Source: Aureivirga marina (GTDB taxonomy: Bacteria > Bacteroidota > Bacteroidia > Flavobacteriales > Flavobacteriaceae). From it: 64,000 nt of DNA. Position numbers and translations under genes: made by a program. The DNA is taken from assembly GCF_015767265.1 (NCBI RefSeq), contig NZ_JADPIB010000007.1:72307-136306 (forward strand). Reading direction: 5' to 3'. A model generated the notes under the pieces. That model saw nothing but the letters and a program-made list of their open reading frames with translations, was not told where the DNA came from and searched no databases. Positions 10,122-19,545 of the stretch are shown in pieces; position 1 is the first letter of the stretch; every line of letters starts with the position of its first letter.

Positions 10122-10166
10122 AAAAGTCATCCTGAGTTTTTATAATAAAAATTCATGATGATTTTT
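10122..10166. terminator. Imperfect hairpin between the acetyltransferase and the RemB-like gene
   Basis: AAAAGTCATC and GATGATTTTT (one G-T pair) enclose a second partly paired AT-rich segment, giving a stem of about 20 pairs with some mismatches. A T run follows on the plus strand, so it may terminate the deoC-acetyltransferase transcript. The opening GTCATCCTGAG resembles a repeat I remember from other Bacteroidota genomes. Confidence 0.45.
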
Positions 10167-10188
10167 GGTATAGAAATAACCCCAACAC

Positions 10189-12255
10189 ATGAAGAAAAAA
10201 TTACTTTATATATTAATTTGTGCTGTATTTTTTACAATTAAAACACATGCACAAGAAGAGAAATATCCTACATTTTCTGTTTGTGAAAATAAAAATGAAG
10301 TTGATTTAAAAGATTGTTTTACAAATGAAGTTGAAATGCTTTTTATTCAAAATTTAGAAAAGGAAAATGCTTCTATTCTAGATTTTAAAGGAAAAACAAA
10401 CATTGTTTTTATCGTTACAAATGAAGGAAATTTTAAAGTAATTTATAGTAACACAAATAACGAAAAGTTTAAGGAGGAAATTAAAACTGCTTTCAAAACT
10501 TTTCCAAAAGTTACTCCAGCAACACTTCATGATACTTCTGTAGAAATGCGTTTTGTTTTACCTGCTGTTTTTCCAACTGTGGATGGACAATTTTCTAAAA
10601 CAGAATCTGAAAAAATTGCTATACAAGATGTATTACAGAAAAAAGATACGACACCAATTTATCGAGAATTTAATAGTAATATTTTAATTCCATTAGTTCA
10701 TAGCAGATATGACCAATATGAATATTATTTGAATCAAGATGATAATTCTCATTCTGGTTCTAAACCTTATTCTTTCAATTATGCTAAAAAATATGTAGAT
10801 TTTAATGCACAAGTTTCGCCTTTATTGAAAAAGAAAAAAAGTTGGTTTGGAAGAAAACTTTGGAATGAACATTTAGCTACTGTAAATAAAAAAGATTATT
10901 GGTTTAATGTCGATTTCTTGGTCGATTTACAATTAGGAAAAGATAAAAATACGAACTATAGTTATACATACAACAACACAAGAGCGCTTCAAATTGAAGG
11001 AGGTTTAGGAAAAGGATTTAACTTTTATACTATTTTCTATGAATCACAAGGACGTTTTGCTAAATATGTAGATTCTTATGCTCGTTATTTAAAAGCGGAT
11101 GGATTTAATCCTGGAATTGTTCCTGGAAGAGGTGTTGGTAAAGAATTTGGCGAAGATGGTTTTGATTATCCTGTTGCAGAAGCTTACCTTACTTATTCTT
11201 TAAATAAATATTTCGATTTTACTTTCGGAACTGGTAAGAATTTTATCGGAGATGGTTATCGTTCTTTACTTCTTTCAGATAATTCTTCCCCTTATACATA
11301 TTTTAAAATTAACACGAATTTTTGGCGATTAAAATACACTAATCTTTGGATGTCTTTACATGATGTAACTTCTGAAGCTTCTGAAGGAGGTGTTTATGGA
11401 CAAAAATTTATGGCGCTTCATTATTTAAGTTTAAATGTTACAAAAGATTGGAATATTGGTTTATTTGAAGCTGCTGTTTGGGATAATACAAATAAAAGAG
11501 GATTTGATTTTAATTATATAAATCCTATTATTTTTTCTCGTGCTATTGAGTTTGCTACTGGTCCAAGAAGTGGAAATGCTTTACTAGGTTTAACTTCAAA
11601 ACTAAAAATAGGAAAGAATAGAAAATTGACCTTATACGGGCAATTGTTAGTAGATGAATTTACAGTAAAAGAAATCATAAAAAACAATGGTTATTGGGGA
11701 AATAAATTAGGTTTCCAATTTGGAGGAAAATTATATGATGCTTTCAATATTAAAAATCTTTATTTACAAGGAGAATTAAATGTGGTGCGCCCTTATACAT
11801 ATTCTCATAAAAATGTCATCTTAAATTATGGGCATAAAAACCAAGCTTTAGCGCATCCTTGGGGAGCAAATTTCAAGGAAGCTGTTGGAATTGTTCGATA
11901 TACAAAAAATAGATGGTATGTAAATGGGAAATTAAGTATTGGAGAAAAAGGATTTGATTTTGATGAAGCCGTAAATGACAAAAATTATGGTGGAAATATT
12001 TACAGAAGTTATGTTGAAGAGCGTTTAGATGACTATGGAAATGAAATTGGACAAGGAAATAAAGCTCAAATTTATACAGCTGATTTACAAGTTGGATATG
12101 TTGTAAATCCTGCAACAAATTTGAAATTGTATGGAGGTGTTATACTACGTAATTTCGACTCTGATGCTCCTGTTGAAGGTTATGAACAAGGAAATACTGT
12201 TTGGCTTAATTTTGGTTTAAGAGCAGACATTTTTGATTGGTATTTTGATTTTTAA
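10189..12255 (+). CDS. RemB-like outer-membrane protein with N-terminal TonB-C-like domain
   Basis: This secreted 688-residue protein resembles the gliding-motility protein RemB of Flavobacterium (assignment by recall of the NVVRPYTYSH and HPWGANF segments; moderate certainty). A signal peptide ends near THAQ (about residue 22). Residues 25-128 look like a TonB C-terminal domain: two cysteines (C32, C43), FPKVTP at 105-110 and RFVLPAVF at 121-128 match the tail of the two tonB genes upstream. The remainder, from about residue 200, is rich in alternating aromatic beta strands typical of an outer-membrane barrel and ends in WYFDF. The gene stands alone, with about 90 bases on each side. Confidence 0.7.
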   Translation: MKKKLLYILICAVFFTIKTHAQEEKYPTFSVCENKNEVDLKDCFTNEVEMLFIQNLEKENASILDFKGKTNIVFIVTNEGNFKVIYSNTNNEKFKEEIKTAFKTFPKVTPATLHDTSVEMRFVLPAVFPTVDGQFSKTESEKIAIQDVLQKKDTTPIYREFNSNILIPLVHSRYDQYEYYLNQDDNSHSGSKPYSFNYAKKYVDFNAQVSPLLKKKKSWFGRKLWNEHLATVNKKDYWFNVDFLVDLQLGKDKNTNYSYTYNNTRALQIEGGLGKGFNFYTIFYESQGRFAKYVDSYARYLKADGFNPGIVPGRGVGKEFGEDGFDYPVAEAYLTYSLNKYFDFTFGTGKNFIGDGYRSLLLSDNSSPYTYFKINTNFWRLKYTNLWMSLHDVTSEASEGGVYGQKFMALHYLSLNVTKDWNIGLFEAAVWDNTNKRGFDFNYINPIIFSRAIEFATGPRSGNALLGLTSKLKIGKNRKLTLYGQLLVDEFTVKEIIKNNGYWGNKLGFQFGGKLYDAFNIKNLYLQGELNVVRPYTYSHKNVILNYGHKNQALAHPWGANFKEAVGIVRYTKNRWYVNGKLSIGEKGFDFDEAVNDKNYGGNIYRSYVEERLDDYGNEIGQGNKAQIYTADLQVGYVVNPATNLKLYGGVILRNFDSDAPVEGYEQGNTVWLNFGLRADIFDWYFDF

Positions 12256-12344
12256 TTCTTAATTAACAGTTAGTTAGCTTATTTTTTGAAATAAATAGTT
12301 GTATTTTTATAAGTGATGTTTTGTAACATATAAAATCGCTTATA

Positions 12345-13172
12345 ATGAGAAAATTAATATGCTTTACTGTTTTGCTTTTTTCTACATTTATGATGAAAGG
12401 ACAAGTTAGTTTAATTGCGCATCGTGGTGCTTCTTATATTGCGCCTGAAAATACAAAAGCATCTGTAGAGATGGCTTGGCGTTTAGGTTTTCAAGTTGTA
12501 GAAGTAGATGTGCGTTTGACAAAAGATAAAAAGATTATTGTATTTCATGATGAAAATACAAAAAGACTTACTGGAGTTGATAAAGAGGTTTCTGAATCTA
12601 CATATGATGAATTAAAGGATTTGACAATTCTTTTAACTGATACAAATTCTGATTATTTTAAAGGTGAAAAGATTCCGTTATTGGAAGAAATTTTAGACAT
12701 TTTACCAGAAGATAAATTACTTGTAATTGAATCAAAAGAAGGTCAAGAAATTGTAGAGCCTTTACAAGAAATTCTTAAAAATCATTGGAGAAAAGGAGAA
12801 TTAGCTTTTATTTCTTTTCACATGGAAACACTTTGTTTATTAAAAGAAATTTATAGCGAAATTCCAGCATTATATCTTTCATATTCTTTAGAAGATGTTT
12901 ATTTAAAATTCCCTCAAATTAAAGAATGTAATTTGGATGGTGTTGATGTGCATTATAAAGTGGTAACACAAGAATTAATCACAATTATGGATAAAGGTGA
13001 ATTCTTAGTTTGGTGTTATACAGTTGATGATGCGAATCAGGCTTGGACTTTAAGAGAAATGGGAGTTGATGGAATTACGACAAATCGTCCATATTGGATT
13101 CAACAAAAATTTTATGAAAGAATTTCTCAAGAAGAATTAGAGGAAGAAAATGGTGGAGATGGTGGATATTAA
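12345..13172 (+). CDS. Secreted glycerophosphodiester phosphodiesterase
   Basis: The enzyme hydrolyses glycerophosphodiesters to glycerol 3-phosphate and an alcohol. The 275 residues begin with a signal peptide (about 1-19, ending MMKGQ), so it acts in the periplasm or at the surface. GDPD motifs are present: IAHRGASYIAPENT (about 24-37) with the catalytic HRG, VVEVDVRLTKD (Glu and Asp metal ligands), VFHDENTKRLTG with the second catalytic His, VIESKEG, and the terminal GVDGITTNRP. The C-terminus is acidic and glycine-rich. The next gene starts 54 bases later. Confidence 0.92.
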   Translation: MRKLICFTVLLFSTFMMKGQVSLIAHRGASYIAPENTKASVEMAWRLGFQVVEVDVRLTKDKKIIVFHDENTKRLTGVDKEVSESTYDELKDLTILLTDTNSDYFKGEKIPLLEEILDILPEDKLLVIESKEGQEIVEPLQEILKNHWRKGELAFISFHMETLCLLKEIYSEIPALYLSYSLEDVYLKFPQIKECNLDGVDVHYKVVTQELITIMDKGEFLVWCYTVDDANQAWTLREMGVDGITTNRPYWIQQKFYERISQEELEEENGGDGGY

Positions 13173-13226
13173 TCTCCATAAATAACATATTAACCCCTTA
13201 AAGATTATCAATTAAAATGGATTGTA

Positions 13227-13649
13227 ATGGGGATTTATTTGGATATAGAAGTTGGGGAAATTACAATATTCTTTGATGAGAAACCAAAAGGAGTGATTTA
13301 CTTTGAAGAATTAGGCTTTGAAGAAAATACACTTCATCTACACGAAGGTTTCAGCAGAATCATATTCGATTTTCAAAAATTAAAAAAAGGAGATTTATAC
13401 AGTGTTCCTACAATGGAATTTGTATTTAATGAAAGTGATATTAATTCGCATTGGATTTGTGAATTTAACGAAAATAAAATCTTTGAATCAGAACATAAAC
13501 ATTCTGGAAAAGTTGTTATTCTTCTTCACAGAAAAGAAATAGAAGAACACATTCAACATCATGAAAATAAATTGAAACTTCATATTGAGTTTTCGGATGA
13601 AATTACATGGAATTTAAAAGATTCATTTATTCATTTTTTTAAAGATTAA
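13227..13649 (+). CDS. Hypothetical protein, His-rich C-terminal half
   Basis: I do not recognise this 140-residue cytoplasmic protein. It has no signal peptide or membrane segment and is predicted to be mainly beta strand. The C-terminal half is rich in histidine (SEHKHSG, LLHRKEIEEHIQHHENKL), which could bind metal, but no known site motif is evident. The start at ATG 13227 gives MGIYLDIEVG; an earlier ATG at 13217 is out of frame. It sits directly before the RND efflux operon with a 14-base gap and may share its transcript, but no functional link can be argued. Confidence 0.65.
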   Translation: MGIYLDIEVGEITIFFDEKPKGVIYFEELGFEENTLHLHEGFSRIIFDFQKLKKGDLYSVPTMEFVFNESDINSHWICEFNENKIFESEHKHSGKVVILLHRKEIEEHIQHHENKLKLHIEFSDEITWNLKDSFIHFFKD

Positions 13650-13663
13650 TCAAAATTCAAATT

Positions 13664-14812
13664 ATGCGTTATCTCATTCCATTTCTGATTTTGATTGTTT
13701 TATTTTCTTGTAAGAAAAAGCAAGAAAATCAAATGGCAGGTGCTTTGCCATATTTAGTTGAAGAATTACAGCCAGAAAATGTTACAACTTATATTGAATA
13801 CCCTGTAAATATTGAGGGAATTTTAGATATCGAAATTCGTCCACAAGTGGAAGGATATATTTCAGAAGTAATAGCAACTGAGGGGGAAATTGTAAAGAAA
13901 GGAGATGTGTTATTTAAACTGAGTACCCCTCTTTTACTTCAACAAGTAGAAGCTGCATTAGCTTTGGTGAAAGCAGCAGAATCCAATGAAAAAGTTGCTT
14001 TGATTGAAGTTGAAAAATTAGAACCTTTAGTTGAAAAAGATATTATTAGTAGAGTTCAGTTAAATACTGCAATTAGTAATTATGAAGCTGCAAAATCACA
14101 ATTAAATCAAGCCTTAGCAAATTATCATCAAGCAAAAGAGAATTTGGATTTTTCTATTATTAAAAGTCCAATTGATGGTGTTTTAGGAAATTTTCCTTAT
14201 AGAATTGGTTCTTTGGTTGGAAGAGGTGAAGTGGATCCTTTAACAGTGGTTTCTGATATTGATTCATTGCGTGTGATTTTTACAATTAATGAAAAAGATT
14301 TATTGCAACTTCGAAATAAATTTCCTGCGAAAGATTATGAAGAACTTCTACAAAAATTACCAGAAGTAGATTTGCTTTTAGCTGATGGAAATAAATTTAA
14401 AGAGCAAGGTGAAATTATTACAATTGGAGGGCAAATAAATCAAGAAACTGGTGGAGTTGAAGTGAAAGCTTTATTTGTAAATAAAGATCACATTTTAAAA
14501 AGTGGAAGTAGCGGAAAAATCCAAATGCCAATTCAACAAGATAGTATTTTACTTGTTCCACAAATAGCAACATACGATTTGCAAAATAAGACATTTGTTT
14601 ATGTTGTTGAAAAAGATGATACAGTAAATCCTGTTGCAATTACTACAAATGATGTTTATGGTGATTATTATATAGTTACTAATGGTTTGAATAAAGGAGA
14701 TATTATTGTTCTAGAAAATGTGAGTAAACTTCACAAAGGAATGAAAATTATGCCTGTGACAAAAAGTGAAGAAGAAAAATTAGAAAAGAAAGAAAACACT
14801 AAACCACAGTAG
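13664..14812 (+). CDS. RND efflux periplasmic adaptor (membrane fusion lipoprotein)
   Basis: This is the membrane-fusion component of an RND multidrug pump, bridging the inner-membrane transporter and the outer-membrane channel. The 382 residues start with a lipoprotein signal peptide (lipobox LFSC, Cys16). A biotinyl/lipoyl-like half (IEIRPQVEGYISEV, EGEIVKKGDVLF), an alpha-helical hairpin (about 85-150) and the second lipoyl half (IKSPIDGVLGNF) follow in the usual AcrA order, then the beta-barrel domain. Two bases separate it from the transporter gene. The Lys/Glu-rich tail is ordinary for Bacteroidota adaptors. The substrate cannot be told from sequence. Confidence 0.93.
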   Translation: MRYLIPFLILIVLFSCKKKQENQMAGALPYLVEELQPENVTTYIEYPVNIEGILDIEIRPQVEGYISEVIATEGEIVKKGDVLFKLSTPLLLQQVEAALALVKAAESNEKVALIEVEKLEPLVEKDIISRVQLNTAISNYEAAKSQLNQALANYHQAKENLDFSIIKSPIDGVLGNFPYRIGSLVGRGEVDPLTVVSDIDSLRVIFTINEKDLLQLRNKFPAKDYEELLQKLPEVDLLLADGNKFKEQGEIITIGGQINQETGGVEVKALFVNKDHILKSGSSGKIQMPIQQDSILLVPQIATYDLQNKTFVYVVEKDDTVNPVAITTNDVYGDYYIVTNGLNKGDIIVLENVSKLHKGMKIMPVTKSEEEKLEKKENTKPQ

Positions 14813-14814
14813 AA

Positions 14815-17800
14815 ATGTTAAGAATCTTCATTCATAGACCTGTACTTTCCACCGTAATTTCTATTATTATTTTAATATTAGGATTAATTGGTCTTACCAC
14901 ACTTCCAATTGAACAATATCCTGAAGTTGCACCACCAACTGTTCAAGTTTCTGCGAATTATTTGGGAGCAAATGCAGAAACAGTTTTAAATAGTGTCGTA
15001 ACTCCTTTGGAAGAGGAAATTAATGGAGCAGAAGGAATGACTTACATGACTTCTTCTTCTAGTAATGATGGTTCTGCAAATATTACAGTGTATTTTAAAT
15101 TAGGAACAAATCCTGATATTGCTGCTGTAAATGTTCAAAATAGAGTTTCTAAAGCAACAAGTAATCTTCCTCAAGAAGTAATTGAGACTGGAGTTACCAC
15201 TGAAAAAAGTCAAACAAGTGCATTGATGTTTTTGTCTTTTTATTCTGAAAATCCAGATTTAGATGGAATTTTTGTTCAGAATTATGTGAAAATTAATGTT
15301 GTTCCTAAATTACAAAGAGTCGATGGAGTTGGACAAGTTACTGTTTTTGGAGCAAAAGATTATGCGATGCGAATTTGGCTTTCTCCTAAAAAAATGGCAA
15401 ACTTCGGAATTACTCCTGAAGATGTTCAAAATGCATTAAACGAACAAAATATTCAAGCTGCACCAGGAAAAGTTGGTGAAAATGCCGATGGTGTTTTTGA
15501 ATATGTATTAAAATATAAAGGACAATTTGATGAGGTTTCTGAATATGAAAATATCATTGTTAAAGCAGTTGGAAATAATTTTTTACGAATTAAAGATATT
15601 GCAGAAGTAGAACTAGGTGCTTTTAATTATGGAACGAACAATCAAGCAATGGGATATCCAAGTGTTGCGATTGGTGTTTTTCAAACTTCTGGTTCTAATG
15701 CGCAACAAATTATTTTAGATATTGAAAATATTTTAGAAGAAAGTCAAGCGGATTTTCCTACAGGAATTAAATATGTAATTCCTTATAATGTAAAAGATTT
15801 CTTAGATGCTTCTATGGACCATGTGGTTCAAACTTTGATTGAAGCTTTCTTTTTAGTTTTTATCGTTGTTTTTCTTTTTCTTCAAGATTTACGTTCGATT
15901 TTAATCCCAGCTATTGCTGTTCCCGTTGCAATTATTGGTACATTTTTCTTCTTGGAAGCTTTTGGTTTTACCATAAATTTATTGACACTTTTTGCTTTGG
16001 TTTTAGCAATTGGAATTGTAGTAGATGATGCGATTGTTGTTGTAGAAGCTGTGCATGCAAAAATGGAAACAACAGGAAAACCTCCTATGGAAGCTACTTT
16101 AGAAGCAATGAAAGAAATTACTGGAGCAATTATTTCAATTACTTTGGTAATGGCAGCTGTTTTCGTTCCAACTTCTTTTCTGCAAGGTCCTGCGGGAGTT
16201 TTCTATAAACAGTTTGCGATAACTTTAGCAATTGCAATTCTTATTTCCGCTGTAAATGCTTTGACTTTAAGTCCAGCTTTATGTGCATTATTCTTAAAAG
16301 ATGTTCATAATTTAAAAAAGAAAAAAAATATTTTAAACCGATTCTTCGATCTTTTCAATCGATTTTTTGAATGGTGTTTAGAACTTTACCAACGAATTAT
16401 TCATTTCTTATTAAAGAAAAAAGCAATTCCAATTTTTGGTTTATTTGTATTTATTTTTATTGCAATAATCTTATTTGTAAAAACACCTCAAGGATTTATT
16501 CCAACAGAAGATAGAGGAATAATTTTCGCAGATGTTACAATGCCTCCTGGAACAACTTTACACCAAACAGAAAAAGTTATTCAAGAATTAGATTCTATTT
16601 ATAAATCCATGAATATTATTGAAGAAAGAATGAATATTACTGGATTTAGTCTTTTGAATGGTGGAAATGGAAGTTCTTATGCTTTTTCGGTTTTAAAACT
16701 TCAAGATTTTTCAAAACGGAAAAATGATAATGAAACTGTTGATGCAGTTGTAGGAGAATTATTTCAAAAAACATTTCCTATACCAAATGCTAGAATTCTA
16801 TTTTTTACACCTCCAAGTGTACAAGGTTTTGGAAATGCAAACGGATTTGAGCTTAAAATTCAAAATAAAACAGGAACTGATGATTGGCAAAAAGTAAGTG
16901 AAGTTACAGATGAATTTCTATTAGCTTTAAATGAAAGACCAGAAATTCAATATGCAATTACAGCTTTTAATCCAAATTTTCCACAATACGAATTAGAAGT
17001 AAATGTAAATAAAATTAAAGATGCCAATTTAGATGTTCGTCAGGTTTTTGGAACACTTCAAGGATATTTAGGTGGATTGTATGTTTCTAATTTTAATAAA
17101 TTTGGAAAACAATACCGTGTTTTATTACAAGCAAAACCTGAAGAAAGAGCAAAATTAGAATCGTTAAACTCAATTTTTGTAAATAATGGAGAAAATTCAG
17201 TTCCGATTACAGAATTTGTAAATTTTAAAAAGGTATATGGACCAGAAACAGTACAACGATTTAATTTATTGAATTCTGTTTCTGTGAATGGAATTCCAAA
17301 TAAAGGTTATAGTTCTGGAGATGCTGTAAAAGTTGTAGAAGAAGTTGCAGCAGAACATTTACCTTCAACTTACGCTTACGATTATTCTGGAATTACTAGA
17401 GAAGAAATTGCAACAGGAAATCAATCTTTAATCATTTTTGCTCTAAGTTTACTTTTTGTGTATTTCCTTTTAAGTGCACAATATGAAAGTTATATTTTAC
17501 CACTTTCTGTTATTTTTTCTTTACCAGTTGGAGTTGCAGGAGCAATCGGATTTATCAATTTTGTAGGTTTAGAAAATAATATTTATTTCCAAATTGCTTT
17601 AATTATGCTGATTGGTCTTTTAGCTAAAAATGCCATTTTGATTGTGGAGTTTGCAATTCAAAGAAGGAGACATGGAATGCCTATTGTGGAAGCAGCTGTA
17701 GAAGGATCAAAAGTTCGTCTTCGTCCGATTTTAATGACCTCTTTCGCTTTTATTTTTGGTTTATTTCCATTAGCTTTTTCTACAGGAGTTGGAGCTGTCG

Positions 17801-17949
17801 GAAATCAATCTATTGGAATGGCTGCTGTTGGAGGAATGTTTATTGGAACAGTTTTCGGAGTTTTTGTAATTCCTGTTTTATTTGTCTTGTTTCAAAGTTT
17901 GCAAGAACGATTTTCTAAAAAGAAATATGATAATCCTGAAAATGCTTAG
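14815..17949 (+). CDS. RND efflux transporter, HAE1 family
   Basis: This is the inner-membrane pump subunit, a proton-driven exporter of hydrophobic or amphiphilic compounds. At 1044 residues it matches AcrB. It starts MLRIFIHRPVLSTVISI; the proton-relay residues are D404 and D405 in GIVVDDAIVVVEA (TM4) and K938 in LLAKNAILIVEFA (TM10). Two large periplasmic loops lie at about 30-330 and 555-860. It sits between its adaptor (2-base gap) and its outer-membrane channel (3-base gap), so the three genes form one operon. No regulator gene of TetR or MarR type lies next to it. Confidence 0.95.
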   Translation: MLRIFIHRPVLSTVISIIILILGLIGLTTLPIEQYPEVAPPTVQVSANYLGANAETVLNSVVTPLEEEINGAEGMTYMTSSSSNDGSANITVYFKLGTNPDIAAVNVQNRVSKATSNLPQEVIETGVTTEKSQTSALMFLSFYSENPDLDGIFVQNYVKINVVPKLQRVDGVGQVTVFGAKDYAMRIWLSPKKMANFGITPEDVQNALNEQNIQAAPGKVGENADGVFEYVLKYKGQFDEVSEYENIIVKAVGNNFLRIKDIAEVELGAFNYGTNNQAMGYPSVAIGVFQTSGSNAQQIILDIENILEESQADFPTGIKYVIPYNVKDFLDASMDHVVQTLIEAFFLVFIVVFLFLQDLRSILIPAIAVPVAIIGTFFFLEAFGFTINLLTLFALVLAIGIVVDDAIVVVEAVHAKMETTGKPPMEATLEAMKEITGAIISITLVMAAVFVPTSFLQGPAGVFYKQFAITLAIAILISAVNALTLSPALCALFLKDVHNLKKKKNILNRFFDLFNRFFEWCLELYQRIIHFLLKKKAIPIFGLFVFIFIAIILFVKTPQGFIPTEDRGIIFADVTMPPGTTLHQTEKVIQELDSIYKSMNIIEERMNITGFSLLNGGNGSSYAFSVLKLQDFSKRKNDNETVDAVVGELFQKTFPIPNARILFFTPPSVQGFGNANGFELKIQNKTGTDDWQKVSEVTDEFLLALNERPEIQYAITAFNPNFPQYELEVNVNKIKDANLDVRQVFGTLQGYLGGLYVSNFNKFGKQYRVLLQAKPEERAKLESLNSIFVNNGENSVPITEFVNFKKVYGPETVQRFNLLNSVSVNGIPNKGYSSGDAVKVVEEVAAEHLPSTYAYDYSGITREEIATGNQSLIIFALSLLFVYFLLSAQYESYILPLSVIFSLPVGVAGAIGFINFVGLENNIYFQIALIMLIGLLAKNAILIVEFAIQRRRHGMPIVEAAVEGSKVRLRPILMTSFAFIFGLFPLAFSTGVGAVGNQSIGMAAVGGMFIGTVFGVFVIPVLFVLFQSLQERFSKKKYDNPENA

Positions 17950-17952
17950 AAA

Positions 17953-19353
17953 ATGAGAAAAGAAATAAAGAAAATATTGGTGATTATTTTAGTTTCTGTT
18001 TTGATGACTTCTTGTTTTGTAGCAAAAACGTATGAACGACCAGAAATTGAAACAGAAGATTTATATAGAAATTTTAAAGAATCAGATTCATTAACAATTG
18101 GAACGATTGAATGGAAAGATTTTTTTAAAGACAAACATTTACAAAAATTAATTGATTCTGCACTTCATAATAATTTTGATATAAAAATTGCTTTAGAAAA
18201 TGTATTGGCTGCTGAAGCCTATTATAATCAGGGGCGTTCTGGATATTTACCAGAATTAACTGTAAATGCAAATGGAAGTTTTTCTTTTATTTCTAAAAAT
18301 GGACAAAATTCTTTTTTATCATCTTCAGGTGCTTTGTTTGAGCAATTTGAATTAAGTGGAAGTGTTTCTTGGGAAGCAGATATTTGGGGAAAAATTAGAA
18401 GTAACAGAAGAGCAACATTTGCTTCTTTTTTAGCATCGAATGCAGGATATCGTTTAGTCAAAACGAAATTAATTAGTTCTATTGCCTCATCCTATTATCA
18501 ATTATTAGCTTTTGATGCACAATTAAAAGTAACAGAACAAAGTTTGGAAAATCGAAAGCAGAATTTGGAAACAATGCGAGTTTTAAAAGAAGCAGGTGAA
18601 CAAACAGAAGTTGCAGTTTTACAAAGTGAAGCACAAGTTTATGAAGCAGAAGTGATGCTTTTTGAATTGACAAAAAACATCCAACTTTTGGAAAATACTT
18701 TAAGTATATTATTAGGAAAAAGACCACAAGAAATAGAACGAGGAACTTTAAATAATCAAGAAATTCCTACGGATTTGAAAATTGGTTATCCAGCACAATT
18801 ATTGAGAAATCGACCAGATGTTGTACAAGCAGAATATCAATTAGTTCAAATGTTTGAGATGGAAAATGTTTCTAGAGCAAATTTTTATCCATCTTTTACA
18901 ATTTCAGCTACAGGAGGATTTCAAAGTTTGGAATTTGATACTTGGTTTGATGTAAATTCGCTTTTTGTAAATATGGTTGCAGGATTAGCACAGCCAGTTT
19001 TTAACCAAAGAAAAATAAAAGCACAATATGAAGTAAGTCAAGCACAAAGAAGACAAGCATTATATAATTATAAACTAACAATTTTAACAGCAGGAAAAGA
19101 AGTTTCGGATGCTTTGTTAGAATATGAAATAGAATCAGAGAAATTAATTTTGTTAGAAAAAGAAGTAGAAGTTTTGAATAAAGCTACAGAATATTCAGAA
19201 GAATTATTGATTTATGGTTTAGCAAATTATTTAGAGGTATTAACTTCTAATAATTTAATGCTCACCGCAGAATTGAATAAAATCAATACAGAATACCAAA
19301 AAATAAATGCTATTATTACATTATATCAAGCGTTAGGTGGAGGAAGTTTATAA
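17953..19353 (+). CDS. RND efflux outer-membrane channel lipoprotein (TolC/NodT family)
   Basis: This 466-residue protein is the exit duct of the tripartite pump. The signal peptide carries a lipobox (MTSC, Cys21), so the protein is lipidated like OprM. Two OEP repeats of long coiled-coil helices are visible: the first half with EWKDFFKDKHLQKLIDSAL and IKIALENVLAAEA, the second beginning at LRNRPDVVQAEYQL, the repeat hallmark. It ends with YQALGGGSL, as OprM-type proteins do. It follows the transporter after 3 bases. The next promoter belongs to metK, so this is probably the end of the operon, although no strong terminator is visible. Confidence 0.93.
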   Translation: MRKEIKKILVIILVSVLMTSCFVAKTYERPEIETEDLYRNFKESDSLTIGTIEWKDFFKDKHLQKLIDSALHNNFDIKIALENVLAAEAYYNQGRSGYLPELTVNANGSFSFISKNGQNSFLSSSGALFEQFELSGSVSWEADIWGKIRSNRRATFASFLASNAGYRLVKTKLISSIASSYYQLLAFDAQLKVTEQSLENRKQNLETMRVLKEAGEQTEVAVLQSEAQVYEAEVMLFELTKNIQLLENTLSILLGKRPQEIERGTLNNQEIPTDLKIGYPAQLLRNRPDVVQAEYQLVQMFEMENVSRANFYPSFTISATGGFQSLEFDTWFDVNSLFVNMVAGLAQPVFNQRKIKAQYEVSQAQRRQALYNYKLTILTAGKEVSDALLEYEIESEKLILLEKEVEVLNKATEYSEELLIYGLANYLEVLTSNNLMLTAELNKINTEYQKINAIITLYQALGGGSL

Positions 19354-19446
19354 ACTTAATTCTTAGAGAATTATGATATTTATAAAATCTATCGTATGTT
19401 AAGTAAATATTATGAAAAAAAGTGAACTAATTAAAAATTAGTTTTA

Positions 19447-19454
19447 TAAATTTG
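19447..19454 (+). promoter_or_regulatory. -7 box for the metK transcript
   Basis: TAAATTTG is a perfect Bacteroidota -7 box. It would start the transcript near 19460, which puts the riboswitch aptamer at the very 5' end of the mRNA. No clear -33 TTG is seen at 17-23 bases upstream. Confidence 0.65.
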
Positions 19455-19468
19455 CATCAAACAAATTA

Positions 19469-19522
19469 CGGAGGAAAGATTTGAACTGATTGCAACCTCA
19501 TAAAAAAAACGCTAAAGCAGTA
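19469..19522 (+). promoter_or_regulatory. SAM-II type riboswitch (aptamer) upstream of metK
   Basis: The segment has the order and motifs of the SAM-II (metA) aptamer. Helix P1 is GAGG 19471-19474 with CCTC 19496-19499. The loop reads GATTTGAACTGATTGCAA, closely matching the GAUUUAACC..AUUGCA core of the Sargasso SAM-II crystal structure as I remember it. An A-rich linker leads to the conserved GCTAAA (19511-19516), and a pseudoknot strand CAGT (19518-19521) is fully complementary to ACTG in the loop (19485-19488). Position before the SAM synthase gene fits feedback by SAM. I could not run a covariance model; this is by eye. Confidence 0.88.
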
Positions 19523-19545
19523 TGATTTTACTTCCTTTAACGACC

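Noticed and set aside
19357-19371. AATTCT/AGAATT palindrome after the RND channel gene
   Set aside because: Only six pairs, no T run; too weak to call a terminator or operator.
19469-19522. SAM-I class alternative for the metK leader
   Set aside because: SAM-I has a long four-way junction; this aptamer is about 50 bases with a pseudoknot and GCTAAA, as in SAM-II.
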